Source: Brienomyrus brachyistius (taxonomy: Eukaryota; Chordata; Actinopteri; Osteoglossiformes; Mormyridae). From it: DNA of 64,000 nt. This document shows, piece after piece, positions 12,438-24,282 of the stretch. A program made the translations under genes and the position numbers. The stretch lies in NCBI RefSeq assembly GCF_023856365.1, contig NC_064542.1, forward strand, positions 9,541,363-9,605,362, written 5' to 3'. Positions within the stretch are counted from its first letter, which is position 1, and each line of letters opens with the position of its first letter. The notes beneath the pieces are model-generated. The model saw nothing but the letters and a program-made list of their open reading frames with translations, had not been told where the DNA came from and did not search any database.

Positions 12438-13016
12438 CCTTCCCTTTTACAGTCTCCTAATTACTTAATAATTACCTGGTAAATACACAGCACATTATAT
12501 TGTAGTATATTACTGGTTAACTACCACATCTGAATATAGGTAAATAGAGAGGAACTGCAGCTGAAATACAAAAAGCTGTTACCAGGTAAAATTTAATAAA
12601 CCCTTTATAAATTGGTGTCCATGAACACTTGCTATGTAAGGAAAAGTAATGCATTGGAAAGTATTCTTCAATTCTAGATTGAATTACGTTCTACCTGGGC
12701 TGTGACCAACATAAACCTTGGATATCTACAATTGTAATTGGAATTGATGAGTAACTGAGGAAGTGTTTCTAAGAATTGGTTGCCTACTTTCCTAGGAAGT
12801 ACGTAATTATATCTGACTTAGTACCAACACAAACCAGTCACAATTACACAGTACTCAGTTAAGGAAAAGGGTAATGGTGGAAATTTTTTCTTAGTATTTC
12901 AGCTGCAGTTTTTCTATACCTACTTACTACCTGTGGCAATTAACCAATAATAAACTATAATTTACCATGTATTTAGCGGGTAATTACTTACCAATTAGGG
13001 GACTCTAAGAGGAAGG

Positions 13017-13100
13017 GTCACCAATAACAATGATAATAATAATGAAGAGGATGATGATGGTGATTATGGTGATGATAACGATGGTGACAATATTAATAAA
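13017..13100. repeat. Imperfect (GAT)n-type tract
   Basis: An imperfect trinucleotide tract of ATA, ATG, GTG and GAT units. The minus-strand frame across it is a run of Ile and Val codons and should not be called a gene. Confidence 0.8.
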
Positions 13101-13286
13101 AATGTAATTATTTTCTGTGCATGGCCAAATCTGAGCTTCACAATGACAGCAGGGGCCATTATTTTCATGTACTACTAAAGCTACAATAATAGATTTGTTA
13201 GTCCATTGAAATGTAACACTTAACATATCTGCACACATCTTCTGCACATACATTTCCTTTTTATTGTTTCATATTTTTTGACAAAT

Positions 13287-13857
13287 GTAACCCGTGCTGG
13301 CAAAATGAGTCAGAATGTGCACAGGCTAATTATGAGCTAGAGTCAAAAATGTCAAAGAAAGTTAATTTTCGGTGAAATTGAGATTTTCCCAAAAATGAGT
13401 CCATTAATTCATCATCTATCGATCCCAATAATAAAAATAGCAAATAAATACCTTGAACCATCATAATTTGAATGTTTTGTATGGGCTTTGTCTTCAGAAA
13501 TTAGTCCTTTATCTTAAATTTTCTTTGAAAATCCGTGTTTTTCTCCACTCACTCACGGCATGACTGGGAATCTCCCCCACCGCTTGTTTGGTATCATGGT
13601 GAAGTGAAGCTAACCTACTTTCTAAACGTTTGCATAGAATTTCCAATGACATCACTCTGAACCAATAGAACTCGCCAATAGAAGCCCTGTTGATATAAAC
13701 AACTTCTAACGGATGTAACTCGGTCATTTTTTGTCCGATTCCAACAAACCATACATCATTTTGAAGGTTTTAAAAAGGAGAATCTAAAACTAATAATAAA
13801 TTTTGAAATTATTTTGAAATTTTCCTCATTCCGACTCATTTTGCCAGCACGGGTCAC
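13287..13857. mobile_element. Non-autonomous inverted-repeat element, family D copy 2
   Basis: Starts GTAACCCGTGCTGGCAAAAT and ends ATTTTGCCAGCACGGGTCAC, with AAAT on both sides as in copy 1. Long interior blocks match copy 1 with few differences, for example TACCTTGAACCATCATAATT, the ACATCACTCTGAACCAATAG block and AACGGATGTAACTC. The two copies lie in the same orientation about 4 kb apart. No coding frame. The close match suggests relatively recent activity or a local duplication. Confidence 0.85.
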
Positions 13858-15140
13858 AAATGTTGTTATTGCAAAGATGTTAAAAGCTCCCAGTGAGTCT
13901 GCTTGTCAATGAACTACTCAATGAACTCAGAAGTAATCAGTAATGATTTTTGTTATAAAAACCAATAAATTTGCAATATTTCTTTCTAAATTAAGCATGT
14001 GTCTCAAGACTTTCTGTGAGCACTGTATTAATTATTAATTATTAAAGCAAAATTTGTGAGCAAAAATATGTTCATCTTCACTCACTTGAACAGAAAGCTA
14101 TACCTATGCTGTTGTATTTCATTTAATTCTGTTGTAATTATTGCATGGGGCAGTAAATGCAGCTCCACAGGCTGAATATGACCTGCAGAATGGCTGTTGC
14201 CCAGGCTGAATTTACATTCAAGTATTAATGTTTCAATTTACAATATGCGCTGAACTGATACATAAAATCAAGGGTTCAGATAGATCAAACATATTGGTGA
14301 TATTAATCCATTAGCAAACATAAAACATTTTAAAGACACATTAGACATAATACTCCATTTGTTAGTGAAGGCATGGCATGGTAATCTTAAATAACCCTGG
14401 GGAGAAACATAAATAGCGTTTTCTATACGAAGGCAGTAGCCTCTCAGCATTGACCTTAAAGGTTAACGTTGCCCAGTTAGAGTTTGATTAAATGTCATTT
14501 ACAGTAAGGGAATTTCAGTCTGCATCAATGATAGATGTTGCAAAGATCAATATAAATGTATTTAAATACTACATACTGTATGTTTCACAATAAACAAAAT
14601 TATATTAAATAAAACTGTTTAAATGCACATGGCACAGTTTACACTCCATAAAGTTTCCCCATAAGTTGACCATTTATAATTCTCTATTTGTTGATTGGTC
14701 CCAACTGGACTGAAATCCTTGTTATTAGCTGTGGCACAGTCTATGCTGCCAGTTTGCATTGTTATGGCACACAACATTCCAGTAAACATAGAGATACTGC
14801 CCCAGTGCATCGAGGAAACAGGATAAAGGGAGGCCAACTTCCAGTTTAAATGGGCCAAAAAATGGAGAATATCATTTCTCAAAGTGCATCCTGCATCCTG
14901 ATGTTTCAGTAGCGTGCTATTAAGTGGCATTTTAATTGAGTAATGTAAGCAGATTCATGTTTAAGAAACCTAACAACTCAAGATGCAGAAAATACAATAT
15001 CTGGAAACATGGTTAATTACCACAACTATTGTTTGAATTGTGTAACCTCTCGTTTCAGTCCTCATGTGGATCACTCCAGCTGCCTCTCTTTTGCTCACTC
15101 ATCCATCTAAGATAAGAGTGCTTTCTAGTCCCGTGCTACA
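13858..15140. other. No gene seen
   Basis: AT-rich DNA. A 103-codon minus-strand frame at 14619-14930 has no recognisable motif. No tandem repeats or transposon ends were identified. Confidence 0.5.
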
Positions 15141-15392
15141 GGTAGATCCTGTTTAACTAATTTACTTGAGTTCTTTGAGGAAGCTACAAGAGAAATTAAT
15201 CTCAAAAAGGCCTACGATGTGATCTACTTAGATTTCCAGAAGGCCTTTGATGTTGTTCCACACAAATGGCTCCTGCTATAGCTCAAAGCAGCAGGGATTT
15301 TAGGAACTGTAGCAGCTTGGATTGACACTGGTTAACAGACAAATGTAAGGTAATCCATGCAGGAAACAGAAATATAAAGTACCCTGCCAATG
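15141..15392 (+). pseudogene. Non-LTR retrotransposon (LINE) reverse transcriptase fragment
   Basis: Plus-strand translation gives GRSCLTNLLEFFEEATRE, then AYDVIYLDFQKAFDVVPHKW, an in-frame stop, and LKAAGILGTVAAWI. This is the classic LINE RT block in which the Asp of YLDFQKAFD is catalytic. After WI the sequence jumps to DKCKVIHAGNRN, a block that lies well over 100 residues further on in intact elements, so an internal segment including the second catalytic motif is deleted. The wording of the motifs fits CR1/L2/Rex1-type elements; the exact clade is not certain. Confidence 0.85.
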
Positions 15393-15589
15393 TGACCCAT
15401 CTTGATCTGCTGTTTTACCCTGTTTCTCTGCTCCTTCCAAAGGACCCTATTTTGTTCACACTTATGCCTGCCCTTACTCTCCTTGTTCTTGGAATGTGAC
15501 AGAACCAACAATTCATCTACATGCTTGATGAAATCTGACTGTCTATTTTTTTAGTGTCATTATCCATGGCATGGATACCCTGATAGACT

Positions 15590-15713
15590 GAGGGGGCCCA
15601 ACACTTTTCAGGGGCCCTTGAATTCAATAAAATCATAAAATTATGTAACATAAGATATGCAGGGGGGGGCGAAATTATATTTTTCCAGAGGGCCCAGAAT
15701 AGCTACTCCACTG
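15590..15713 (-). mobile_element. hAT-like element end
   Basis: The reverse complement of the right boundary reads CAGTGGAGTAGCTATTCTGG, then GGCCCTCTGG, close to the CAGTGGCGTAGC ends seen in many vertebrate hAT elements. Two blocks of GGGGGCCC/AGGGCCC type lie inside. The opposite end and an 8-bp duplication were not identified, so this is a fragment or a badly decayed copy. Confidence 0.5.
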
Positions 15714-16389
15714 ATTATTATTACTATTAACTGCACTTTTCAAAATGTGAATTTCTCATTTTATATGCCCGCTTCTGGTTATATATTTTTTGCTATATTA
15801 TTCCTACTACTCCACACTGTCTTTATTACATCTCTCGTCTTAGTGTTATTAATAAATTCACTACTACTAAGACAAGTAATAATATAGAATTCCTACAAGC
15901 TTGTCAAGTAAAGTAATTTCTATATGTCATGAATAATAAAGTATCCATTGTTGCACAACTGTACTTCAGTTATGTTGGAAATTATTCTCATCCTTCATTT
16001 TTTGTCTGCGTAACTTTGTTAGCTAACTAACAACTTTCTGCTGACTAGTTGGCATGTTTTTCTGCTAGTACAGTGTGGGACACAATTTTTCTTTTCTCGG
16101 GATGCAATTCAAACAAGATCGAACACATGCTCCTTGTTTGTAAAAGATTGTCTTTTTCTTGCAATACATCGTCTCTTTCTGCATCTAGCTTGTTGACTGC
16201 TGTTCCATCATGCTGTATGGCGGCAGTGTCAGTTGACCTGACAGATAAAATTTGACTTCCAACTGCACACTACACAGAATTTCCAGTAGCCTGGGTTTCA
16301 TTTCCCGGTGACGAGCCTGTATGCTGCGAGAATTGTTCGTATCCTTCCATATAAATTGAAAAAGTGCCTTCGCAGTGGGTCGTCTCATA
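15714..16389. other. No gene seen
   Basis: Short open frames (16049-16255 plus, 16185-16388 minus) show no recognisable domain. No repeat ends were identified. Confidence 0.5.
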
Positions 16390-17090
16390 TTAAATTATAT
16401 TTATTTTTATATAGCAGCTTTCACAACAGAGTCGACGCCAGACACTTCACATGGGTGTGTCACGGTATATTATTACACCATTTATTCAGAATAATACATG
16501 AAATAGGGAAAAGGGGGGCAACAGAAAAAATGAATGAAGGAAGGATAACCAGATGACAATGGGGGAGGGAAACGAAAAAAACTCTCAAGTAGGTACAAAA
16601 AAACCCCTCGGGGGCAACTGGGGGTCAACAAGCATAGTAGACGAAAAGGACGCGTATAGCAGCACCAACAGCTATAGTTACGGTGTGTTACGTGTTGGGG
16701 TGCTAATAAGCTAGATTGAAATATTAAGTCTTGATGAGATTTAAAGACAGAGACCGATTTGGCATACTGAACATGAGCTGCCAGACTGTTCCACAAAATA
16801 GGGACCCTGTACTGGAAGGCTTTACTGCCTGCTGTTACCTTATTTATATGTCGGATGACAAGGAAACCTGCATTCTCTGATAAGAGTGTACGATATGGTA
16901 AATATGGATCAGTTCTGCCAGGTAGGCAGGTGCCTTTTATGTAAGATGGGGAACTCTGAAGTCAGTGCTGAACCTAATATTAAGCCAGTACTCATGTGTG
17001 TTAACATGTTAGAGAGAGGCGTCAATATGATGTCATGTAGGTCTGTAAATACTCTAAAGCCTATTGCAAAACAGGACACCTTGATCCAAA
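16390..17090. repeat. Probable old interspersed repeat of the TTATATAGC family
   Basis: Begins near a TTTATTTTTATATAGCAGCT block and runs through AAACCCCTCGGGGGC, TTCCACAAAATAGGGACC and GGAAGGCTTTACTGCC. This order of blocks recalls a repeat common in fish genomes. I recognise it by phrase rather than by alignment, so class and boundaries are uncertain. Confidence 0.4.
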
Positions 17091-17106
17091 ACATATATAT
17101 ATATAT

Positions 17107-17407
17107 ACGCTCCTCTACTTACGAACTTTCAACTTACGAACTTTCAGACATACGAACGAAGGGGACTGTAAGTCCTAATTGTCTTTGTTAGGCTCCTGTT
17201 TCCCGTCCGAAACATATTTTTTTTTTCTGCGCGGTAATTCCTCCTAATATAACTTCTGCCCGCGACTCCCGCCTAGCAGCAGTGTAGCGTGCGTACTCAC
17301 AGCATCCTAGTTCTCTGTACTTCCGTATAATCTTAAAATGATGTTAAATAACATTTCAGGTTATGAACGGCTGTTCGGAACGTGACTCGTTCGTAAGTAA
17401 AGGAGCG

Positions 17408-17408
<1 letters not shown>
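17107..17408. mobile_element. 302-bp MITE inserted in a (TA)n tract
   Basis: Left end ACGCTCCTCTACTTACGAAC; the reverse complement of the right end reads ACGCTCCTTTACTTACGAAC, a 20-base terminal inverted repeat with one mismatch. (TA)n flanks both sides, as expected for a mariner/Tc1-type element targeting TA. The left end carries two direct copies of ACTTACGAACTTTC. No coding frame is present. Confidence 0.85.

Positions 17409-17411
<3 letters not shown>

Positions 17412-17481
<70 letters not shown>
17412..17481. repeat. (TA)n microsatellite
   Basis: About 70 bases of uninterrupted TA directly abutting the right end of the MITE. A shorter TA run (17091-17106) abuts its left end. The open frames across it are Tyr-Ile runs and are spurious. 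Confidence 0.95.
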
Positions 17482-17485
<4 letters not shown>

Positions 17486-19886
17486 TACAAATCTTATAAG
17501 CACTGCTGAAGGAAACATCTACAATGTTCATCGTGCAGCGTAATTTCAACAACCTTGGTGCACTGAATGTTCTTAATTACATTGATTGTGTGACGATAAC
17601 CTCTGTGATGGCAATGACCTTGGTAATACTGCTACTACCAATCACAGTCTGATTAATAGCATTTCTGTCTTCATCTTGATTCTTTGAACGGTTGAATCCT
17701 GCTTCATGCTACCTTCCAAATTTGAGTTACATGTAGTTCTGCGTCACAGAAATGCTGTAACATTAGGTTGGTGGTTCTTTTTTGTTCATATACAGTATCT
17801 ACAAAAGTTACAGCCCACAGGAGTTTATCACAGTCAATGGTGCCTGAACAGATTGTTGAAATAATCCAAGTTGTGAGCGCCAAATTTTGGCACATTGAAA
17901 TTTAAATTCACTAAATAAGCAAAAATCTCATTTAAATGTGGAAATGAATAAAATGTTATGACACTGATATCTAGATCTGTGCTATGCCTGACACCTATAC
18001 TGAATGGTTTGTCATACATTAAGTAAAATTCCCCATTTTTGTCATCACCCGCCCTGTAGAGATAAAGAATATCTTTGTTTCATTTCTTTTTTGTCCCTCC
18101 ATGCATACATTACAAGATGCTCACTGATAGTGTTTAAGACAATGCGCTCAGGTGAACCTTTCCCCGCATATTGGCTGGTTGGTCGTTTTGCATGGCAACT
18201 CTTCTTATCAGGAAAGCAGTTGCTTCTTTAATATTTTCAATAGCTCATTGCCGAGATGCAGGCTCAGCAGTCTATGCTATTTCTCAAGAATAAGTAAAAA
18301 TTGATGTAACCGCAAATGTGCATGACAAATGATATATTAGCAGCTTTAGGCAGTGATCTAAAAGCCCTTAAGCACCATTCAGATTCTGTAGAAAAATTCT
18401 ACAAAGTCAGAAACGAGGATGTCAGATTTCACAGGTTTTATATGATAAAAGAGCACAAGATCAGGATATTTCAGTCCCTTTGTTTGAGACGCTGCGTTTT
18501 CTGGATGATGGATTTATACATGCATCCATATTCTTGTATCTACAGTTATGTGCTCACACACTTATCATGTTTCCTTGATAAAAACAATATTCTGGACTTG
18601 CCCTAACTTCCCTAAAATCTCACTTGACTTTGTTTTGCATTATTTGTTTAATTTCCGTTCGCCAGTTCATCTCTTTTGTTTTGTTTTTGCTGTTATTCAT
18701 CTTTTGGCCTTGTACAAACAATGGTGTAAGATGTGCTGCAGCCCGAATCTTCAGATACTGCACATTGATGGGCAGGCGACGGTCTCCATCTTATATACAC
18801 TATGGTCAACTTAAGACTAGCATAAGATGACAGCCGTTGATGGAGTCTCATAAGCAGCGGATGACGATCTGACTAATATAGTGCTTCTCTACCCTGTCCT
18901 TGCCCAGCTATAATTCGTGCGGGCTTTCCAGCTCTTCTCTGTCCACTTTTCGTACTGGGAGAGAAGGTTAAATTTGTTAAATTGGCATAATAATAAATGA
19001 ATTCCAGTCTGCAGGTCATCTGGTAGGCTAAAAACCTACTCATTTTTTTGGCCTGTCAGAAGCCGAGTTGAGAACCATGGAGTTAATGTATTAACTATCA
19101 TTACTATATAACCTAGGTGACATTTAAATGTCTGCTAGCAGTGCTATTATTTTTTGTTTCTTTTTGACGAATGACGTGGCAATGCTGTTAAACCAAAAGT
19201 TTGAGGCAAGATGCAGGTTTTTCAAGGTCGCTGAATTCCAAGGAAAATAAAACGGCAACTATAGGTGAAAAACCTTTTATTTATACAGCTCTTAAATTAT
19301 ACAATATTTTGTCAGTCAATGTGATTGATATTCCAGGGTCTCAGCATATAAATCTAGACTGACTATTTTAGTCTGGCTTACTCTAGATAACATTGCCAGT
19401 GATGCTTTCCAGGTTGCTGTCTGCATGGCTTTATACGCAATATACATGCCACATTACCTTGAAAATACGTCCGTGCACTGACAATGTTTTTCCTTATTTG
19501 TCTTATGTATACTTTGTATTTTTTAAAACGATTCTGTGTATGTGTAGCATTTTATTCTCCATTCTTTATATTCATATATCCAGAATGCATTATTTCGTTT
19601 GCGAAATAAAGGGTGTCTTCCTATAACATGAAATATCTAAAAATATATGTATGCAGTGAGCAAACACAGCCTGATATAGATTAGGGATATTCGGTGGCTA
19701 ATAAGTGTGAACGAGCTGCAAATTCAGAAAACGCATGCCAGAAGACAATGGAAATTACCGGGGGACAATGAAAGAAAATGATCATACCTTTAATATCTGG
19801 AACAATCCTCATTTTAAGCAAATTATGATGATTTTAACATATGAGACAGGCAAAGATTTAAAAGTAATTAACCTAGTAACAATGGG
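17482..19886. other. No gene seen
   Basis: About 2.4 kb of AT-rich DNA. Open frames of 60-96 codons occur (18316-18606, 18548-18814, 19393-19626 plus) but are Phe/Leu/Cys-rich, overlap one another and lack motifs. No transposon ends were recognised. Confidence 0.5.
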
Positions 19887-20660
19887 CCTCATTCACTAAT
19901 AACATCCTAAGTTTTTCCTTCATTTGTTCTTGAGAACGGTCCTAAGAAATCACACGTCACACAGTTCTATGACATGTTGTTGGACCACAAAATTATTCAC
20001 AAATGTGTTCTTATGATGAATCTGTCCTTTAAAGTGCGTGCTAGTTGTTCCTAATTAACATAGATAAACACCTTGCCAATCTCCATAGAAGGGCATGAGA
20101 TTGCACTGTCGTCTGCACATACACTGTATGTTGATATAGACAGTGTTGTGTTATCTTATATCTCGTTTTGAGAATATATCAATCATTGTCCCACAGAATC
20201 TTCCGTTGTGATGTAGCTCACTTTGACTGCGTTGTGAGCCCGATTTGCAGCGTTTTTTGCACTTGTTTTCAGAATTTTTTGGATTTGCAGCCGTTATTGA
20301 CCACCACAGGGAAGTCCAGAACATGCAGGACAATGCCAAAGGCAAACACAAGGACGGCACCTTGATCGATAAGCAGCTCCCTAGAGAACTGGGTGTGGCG
20401 TGACTCCATCAGAAATGGGATGAGTTCTAAGGAGACAATTGAAACTTCTCTCCTGTTCAGCAGCTTGGAAAGAAAAAGATGGTACAGGAAGTGCTGTTTC
20501 TCCTGCGGCATTCCTGTTAGACATTATCACCCTTGGAGAGTACGATACATTTTCTTCCCTAGGGTTTTCTTCTTCTCGTCCTTTGTCAACAATAAGACAT
20601 CAGGAAAGTGCATCCTTCCAAAGTGGGATTGTGAAATGGTTTCCTGTTTCTTTTTTTTCT
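19887..20660. mobile_element. Possible PIF/Harbinger-like element, one end
   Basis: The block GGGCCTCATTCACTAATAAC at about 19885-19904 resembles terminal repeats of Harbinger-type elements in fish. Downstream, 20200-20630 is GC-richer and holds open frames on both strands (20151-20360 and 20269-20511 minus; 20393-20713 and 20439-20828 plus) that may be decayed transposon protein. No matching right end and no domain could be shown. Confidence 0.35.
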
Positions 20661-20661
20661 T

Positions 20662-20664
<3 letters not shown>

Positions 20665-20712
<48 letters not shown>
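20665..20712. repeat. (TA)n microsatellite
   Basis: About 48 bases of uninterrupted TA. It extends two plus-strand frames with Tyr-Ile runs. Confidence 0.95.
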
Positions 20713-20715
<3 letters not shown>

Positions 20716-21295
20716 GCAATAAAGTACATCCTGTTCCTGTAGCCCTGGCTTTTCATCTCACTCTTTCTTCTTTCTTACACTGCTCCACACACAAACAAAT
20801 CCACTTACACTATACAAAGCTGCTTTAACAAGAGTTGAAGGCTCACTTGGTTGTGTCGGACATCATTGACCTTATGTCTTGTGAGATTGTTGAGAAACAC
20901 TATCAAAGAAATGGGCATTGAAAAAAAGAAAGTGAACAACACTGAGCAAGCAAGAAAGATATTGAGATAGCAAGCGCTACTGAACAATATAGGCAATAAA
21001 AATAAAGCAATTGAAAAATATGGATAAGAAATGTTTGCGTTTCCTTGTAATTGTTTACAAGGAAACATTAACTGAAGAAAGCCGCTAAGCTGCAGAATAA
21101 TTCATGGGAAATATTTAAAAGGACATAAAACTGGTGTGGGAACAGAAGGAAATTCACACCATTTTTGACAGAATTGAAACACATGGTAGGTAAAATACCA
21201 CATTAAACTTCAGCATCAATGTAATCAATATAATATATATAAATTAGGGCTGGGAAATTTAGCACATTAACACATAAGGTGTATTATAGTCAATT
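20713..21295. other. No gene seen
   Basis: AT-rich DNA. The minus-strand frame at 20805-21068 is hydrophobic but shows no motif. Confidence 0.5.
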
Positions 21296-21300
21296 TAAGT

Positions 21301-21592
21301 TGTGATGCCCGGCCCGTCCGCTCCTCATGTGTGCCACGCCCCCCTGATTACCCACGTGTTCTTTCCCGATTGTACCCAGTTGTGTCTAGTTACTTTGATT
21401 AGTCCTGTGTATTTAAGTCCTGGTCTCCCCGGTTTCCCTTGTCCGTCATTGATGTTAGTTGGCGTCTGATGTTTCCTGCTCCCCGTATTATTATTAAATC
21501 CCCGTTTTTTCTGTACCTTGCCTGTCTTGCCTGCTTCCTTGCCTGCCTGCCTGCCTGTCCGTGAGCCTTACCCGCGCCCACGTCGCGTGACA
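21301..21592 (+). mobile_element. Solo LTR (Gypsy-type) with perfect 5-bp duplication
   Basis: Starts TGTGATGCCCGG and ends GCGTGACA, the 5'-TG...CA-3' of an LTR. TAAGT flanks it on both sides (21296-21300 and 21593-21597), a perfect 5-bp target duplication. Inside are a TATA-like GTATTTAAG (21409-21417) and an ATTAAA polyadenylation-type hexamer (21493-21498) in the usual order, plus short CCTG repeats. It shares GTGTGCCACGCCCCC and GTGTCTAGTT with the LTR at 49217-49446. No internal retrotransposon sequence is attached. Confidence 0.85.
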
Positions 21593-21597
21593 TAAGT

Positions 21598-22054
21598 CAT
21601 GATGTGTTTTTATTTATTTCGTAGTGTTATTATTAATTCTGTTGTGTTTGCATTATTTTGAACCCCAAATGGGAAAATAGTATGAGCAAAGATTTTTAAT
21701 AAAAACAATATTCCTTTCTGGTGGTAAACAATGCAAGAGTTCATGTCATGACATTGCACAGAATTCCAGAATTCAAAGTGAACACTGAAATATTCAATTA
21801 GTGACTAACAGTAAAGCTGATGTTACCAGATCTATTTTAAGAAAATTTGACGTACATAGGATAAAAGATATTGAATTTGAAACATTCCTTTTATTTTAAT
21901 TGAATGCTTATGCCTTAAAGTCATAAGATTTTTTTATGTTACACAATTATATAGTATACGAATGCTGTTACGCATGGAAATAGAGCCAGCACTCCATCCA
22001 AGGTACTGTATGCAATTAAAGAATGATAATCGTTTAACAGCCCTATATATAATT

Positions 22055-22056
<2 letters not shown>
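21598..22056. other. AT-rich DNA, no gene seen
   Basis: Ordinary AT-rich sequence between the solo LTR and the next (TA)n tract. Confidence 0.5.

Positions 22057-22116
<60 letters not shown>
22057..22116. repeat. (TA)n microsatellite
   Basis: About 60 bases of uninterrupted TA. It accounts for the middle of a spurious plus-strand frame at 21962-22264. Confidence 0.95.
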
Positions 22117-22120
<4 letters not shown>

Positions 22121-22679
22121 CGACTTATTGCCATCTCTGCATCTAGCCGCTTTGAAAACATCGAAATTTGGCTTGTACTTTTGTTGGACAGAAACAATCT
22201 GTACATCACAGGTTTAAGTTACACCATTAAACAGATATTGATATACGAGTCATTTTTATCTTGAGAATTTCCTGGGGAAAAGAAGTTATAATGAAATACA
22301 GAATTATTTTTTTTGTGTGTGTACAGTAACTGACATTACTTAAACATTTTAGGTATACTAAAATTATGTCATTATTCAATAGATATAAAATTATTATGGC
22401 TACTCTGATTTGCTGAAATTTTTACCATTTTCCCTAGATAGGTAGCCAATCAAAGAACGCAAAACAAGATAAAATACATTTAAAACTTTGACCTTAATTG
22501 CATGTCACCCACAGTAAACCAACAATTTGTACGATAAGATATAAACTTTTGTGTAACGTTTGTTTATTTTTGTTATTTACATCTCTGATTTTTTAAAAGA
22601 AAAAGTCACAATGAAATACGGTAGTTATTTTTTGTGTAAAACAAGTGATATTATTTAATTTAGATATATTAAAGGTACT

Positions 22680-23520
22680 GTAACACTTAAAGCACCCTTG
22701 TATAATGCATTATAGATACCTTCATAATGCAGGATAATTCATTCATAAAGCATTATACACACGGCTATATCTATATGTAAAAAGGCATAGCACCTTATAG
22801 CCATGTTTGTCAGGGTCAGTGCCCCCCTGTGCCTTTTCCCCATCATGCTCAGCAGTTCCTGCTGGCCTCCCTGTTCCCCTTGTGTGTTGTTTCTGCTTCC
22901 CAGGTCATGTGGCTCAGCGTCTTTGCTTTTCTACTTCTTTGGTTCGCCCCACTTCTTTCTTTTTTTTATCGTATTCCGCTTCTGTGTTGGTTCCTGCACC
23001 CGTTCCAGTGTTAACCTCATCTATTTGTTAGGATTGATTAGTGCCGTTGGTTTTCTGATTGTTAGAGTTCCCTGCTTCTGTGTCCATTAGTGTAAGTTAC
23101 TTCACCGGCGCCTGTTGCCCTGTGTCCTTGTTGATTGGTTGTTGTTATGATTCACACCTTTGTTACCCATGTATTTAAGTGCCTGTCTTTTGTTCATTTC
23201 CCCAGTCGGCCATTGTGTCATGTTACTGTGTTTTGTAGTTCTGCTTAATTTCCTCATCCTTCTCCCTCCTGTGTTGCTCAGTTTGTGATTTCCTCAGTTG
23301 TTCTGTTTTGCTTAATAAACCCCTTTGTCTTAGAGCTGTGGGTCGTCACCTTTTTCCCGCCTGCACCATGCCCTGAATTCATAACAATGTTTATGATGCA
23401 TTATGAATGCTCTATGAAGCTCTCATCTATAATGTACTATAAATACCATCAAAATGCATTATAGTGACTTATACTGACCATTATAATGCATCATGCATCT
23501 ATATTAAGGTATCTATATTG
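22680..23520 (+). mobile_element. Family C element (TTATAATGCATTAT type), split by an LTR
   Basis: Starts GTAACACTTAAAGCACCC and holds repeated variants of ATAATGCATTATGA and GATACCTTCATAATGC. Its two halves (22680-22807 and 23387-about 23520) are separated by a solo LTR. Related copies lie at about 39169-39386 and 44699-44835. The end GGTAACACTT is shared with family A, which suggests a related transposase, but no duplication was confirmed for this family. Confidence 0.7.
22808..23386 (+). mobile_element. Solo LTR nested in family C, perfect 5-bp duplication
   Basis: Starts TGTCAGGGTCAGTGCC and ends TTCATAACA. ATGTT occurs on both sides (22803-22807 and 23387-23391), a perfect 5-bp target duplication. 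Inside are GTATTTAAG near 23170 and AATAAA near 23314, in LTR order. At 579 bp it is about twice as long as the LTR at 21301. The overlapping frames at 22803-23090 are C/T-rich LTR sequence, not genes. Confidence 0.85.
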
Positions 23521-23527
23521 ATATATC

Positions 23528-24282
23528 TGTATATAGAATTGTCAGTAGTGGCCCTGTCTTGCTCCGTTCCATGTCAGCTCTTCATTTGGCCCACCCTCCA
23601 GGTTCTCATGAGTTAACTGGGCTAAGTGAGTTACTCTGTTGTCTATCTGTTATCTGTGTTATGGCTTTGCGGCACACCTCAACTATGTTTGTGATTTAAC
23701 ATTTGTAATTCTTTCTGTCCCTGGTTAGCTGTGTATTGCTGTATGGCTCCTTTTTGCATCTTTAGGTTTCCCTCTTTGTAGTAATGTTCAGTATCCCTTG
23801 TTATCTAGTATGCCCTGGAATCTGATCTTTCTGTATCCCCTGTATTGCCCACACCAGTTCTTCAGTTTCCTTATTCTTAGTGTTAATTGCCCCACACTCT
23901 TGTTAATCCTTGCTATGTGTGTATTTATGTGCCTGCCCTTGCTCTGTTGTTCATTCGGTCATTGTGTTTGTCTTAGTTAATGTTTTCGATGTGTGCCTTA
24001 CTTCTGGGTCCTGTGTGTCTTGTTTGCCTTTTGTTGTTTATGCTCCTCAGTGAAACCCCCTTCCCAATTAAGTTACTGTTTTGGTTGCCCACCTACTTTG
24101 TTTCGACCCTCGTGTCCCTTTATTTCTGGTTTCCGTTTTGAGTTCAGTTTCTAAATTAAAACCCCTTTGTCTGAGAGCCACGCCACAGATTGTCTGTCTT
24201 TTTGCCATGTCCTGCTGTACCGCAGTACGGTCTATTGCACTTCGTGATGAGAAAACTGAGGGTTTCAAAATTCAGGGGGACA
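23528..24282 (+). mobile_element. Probable solo LTR
   Basis: Starts TGTATATAGAATTGTCAG and ends CAGGGGGACA, flanked by ATATC on both sides (23523-23527 and 24283-24287). The interior has the composition of the neighbouring LTRs, with GTGTATTTATGTGCCTGCCC (23920s) and ATTAAAACCCCTTTG near 24156. Because the flanks are AT-rich, a chance match of five bases is possible. An alternative start at the inner TGTCAG (about 23540) cannot be excluded. Confidence 0.55.

Noticed and set aside
12172..12468. Ile/Thr/Val-rich open frames near 12172-12468 and 13005-13253 resembling membrane segments.
   Set aside because: They translate trinucleotide repeat tracts.
15562..15580. Perfect dyad TATCCATGGCATGGATA.
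   Set aside because: It is a single 17-base dyad with no flanking structure; such a match is expected by chance in a window of this size.
17333..17552. Minus-strand open frames with long Tyr-Ile runs (also at 20393-20828 and 21962-22264).
   Set aside because: These translate (TA)n microsatellites.
22803..23090. Three overlapping plus-strand frames rich in Cys, Phe, Leu and Ser that look like secreted or membrane proteins.
   Set aside because: They lie in a solo LTR with TG...CA ends and a perfect 5-bp duplication; the T/C-rich strand gives hydrophobic chance frames.
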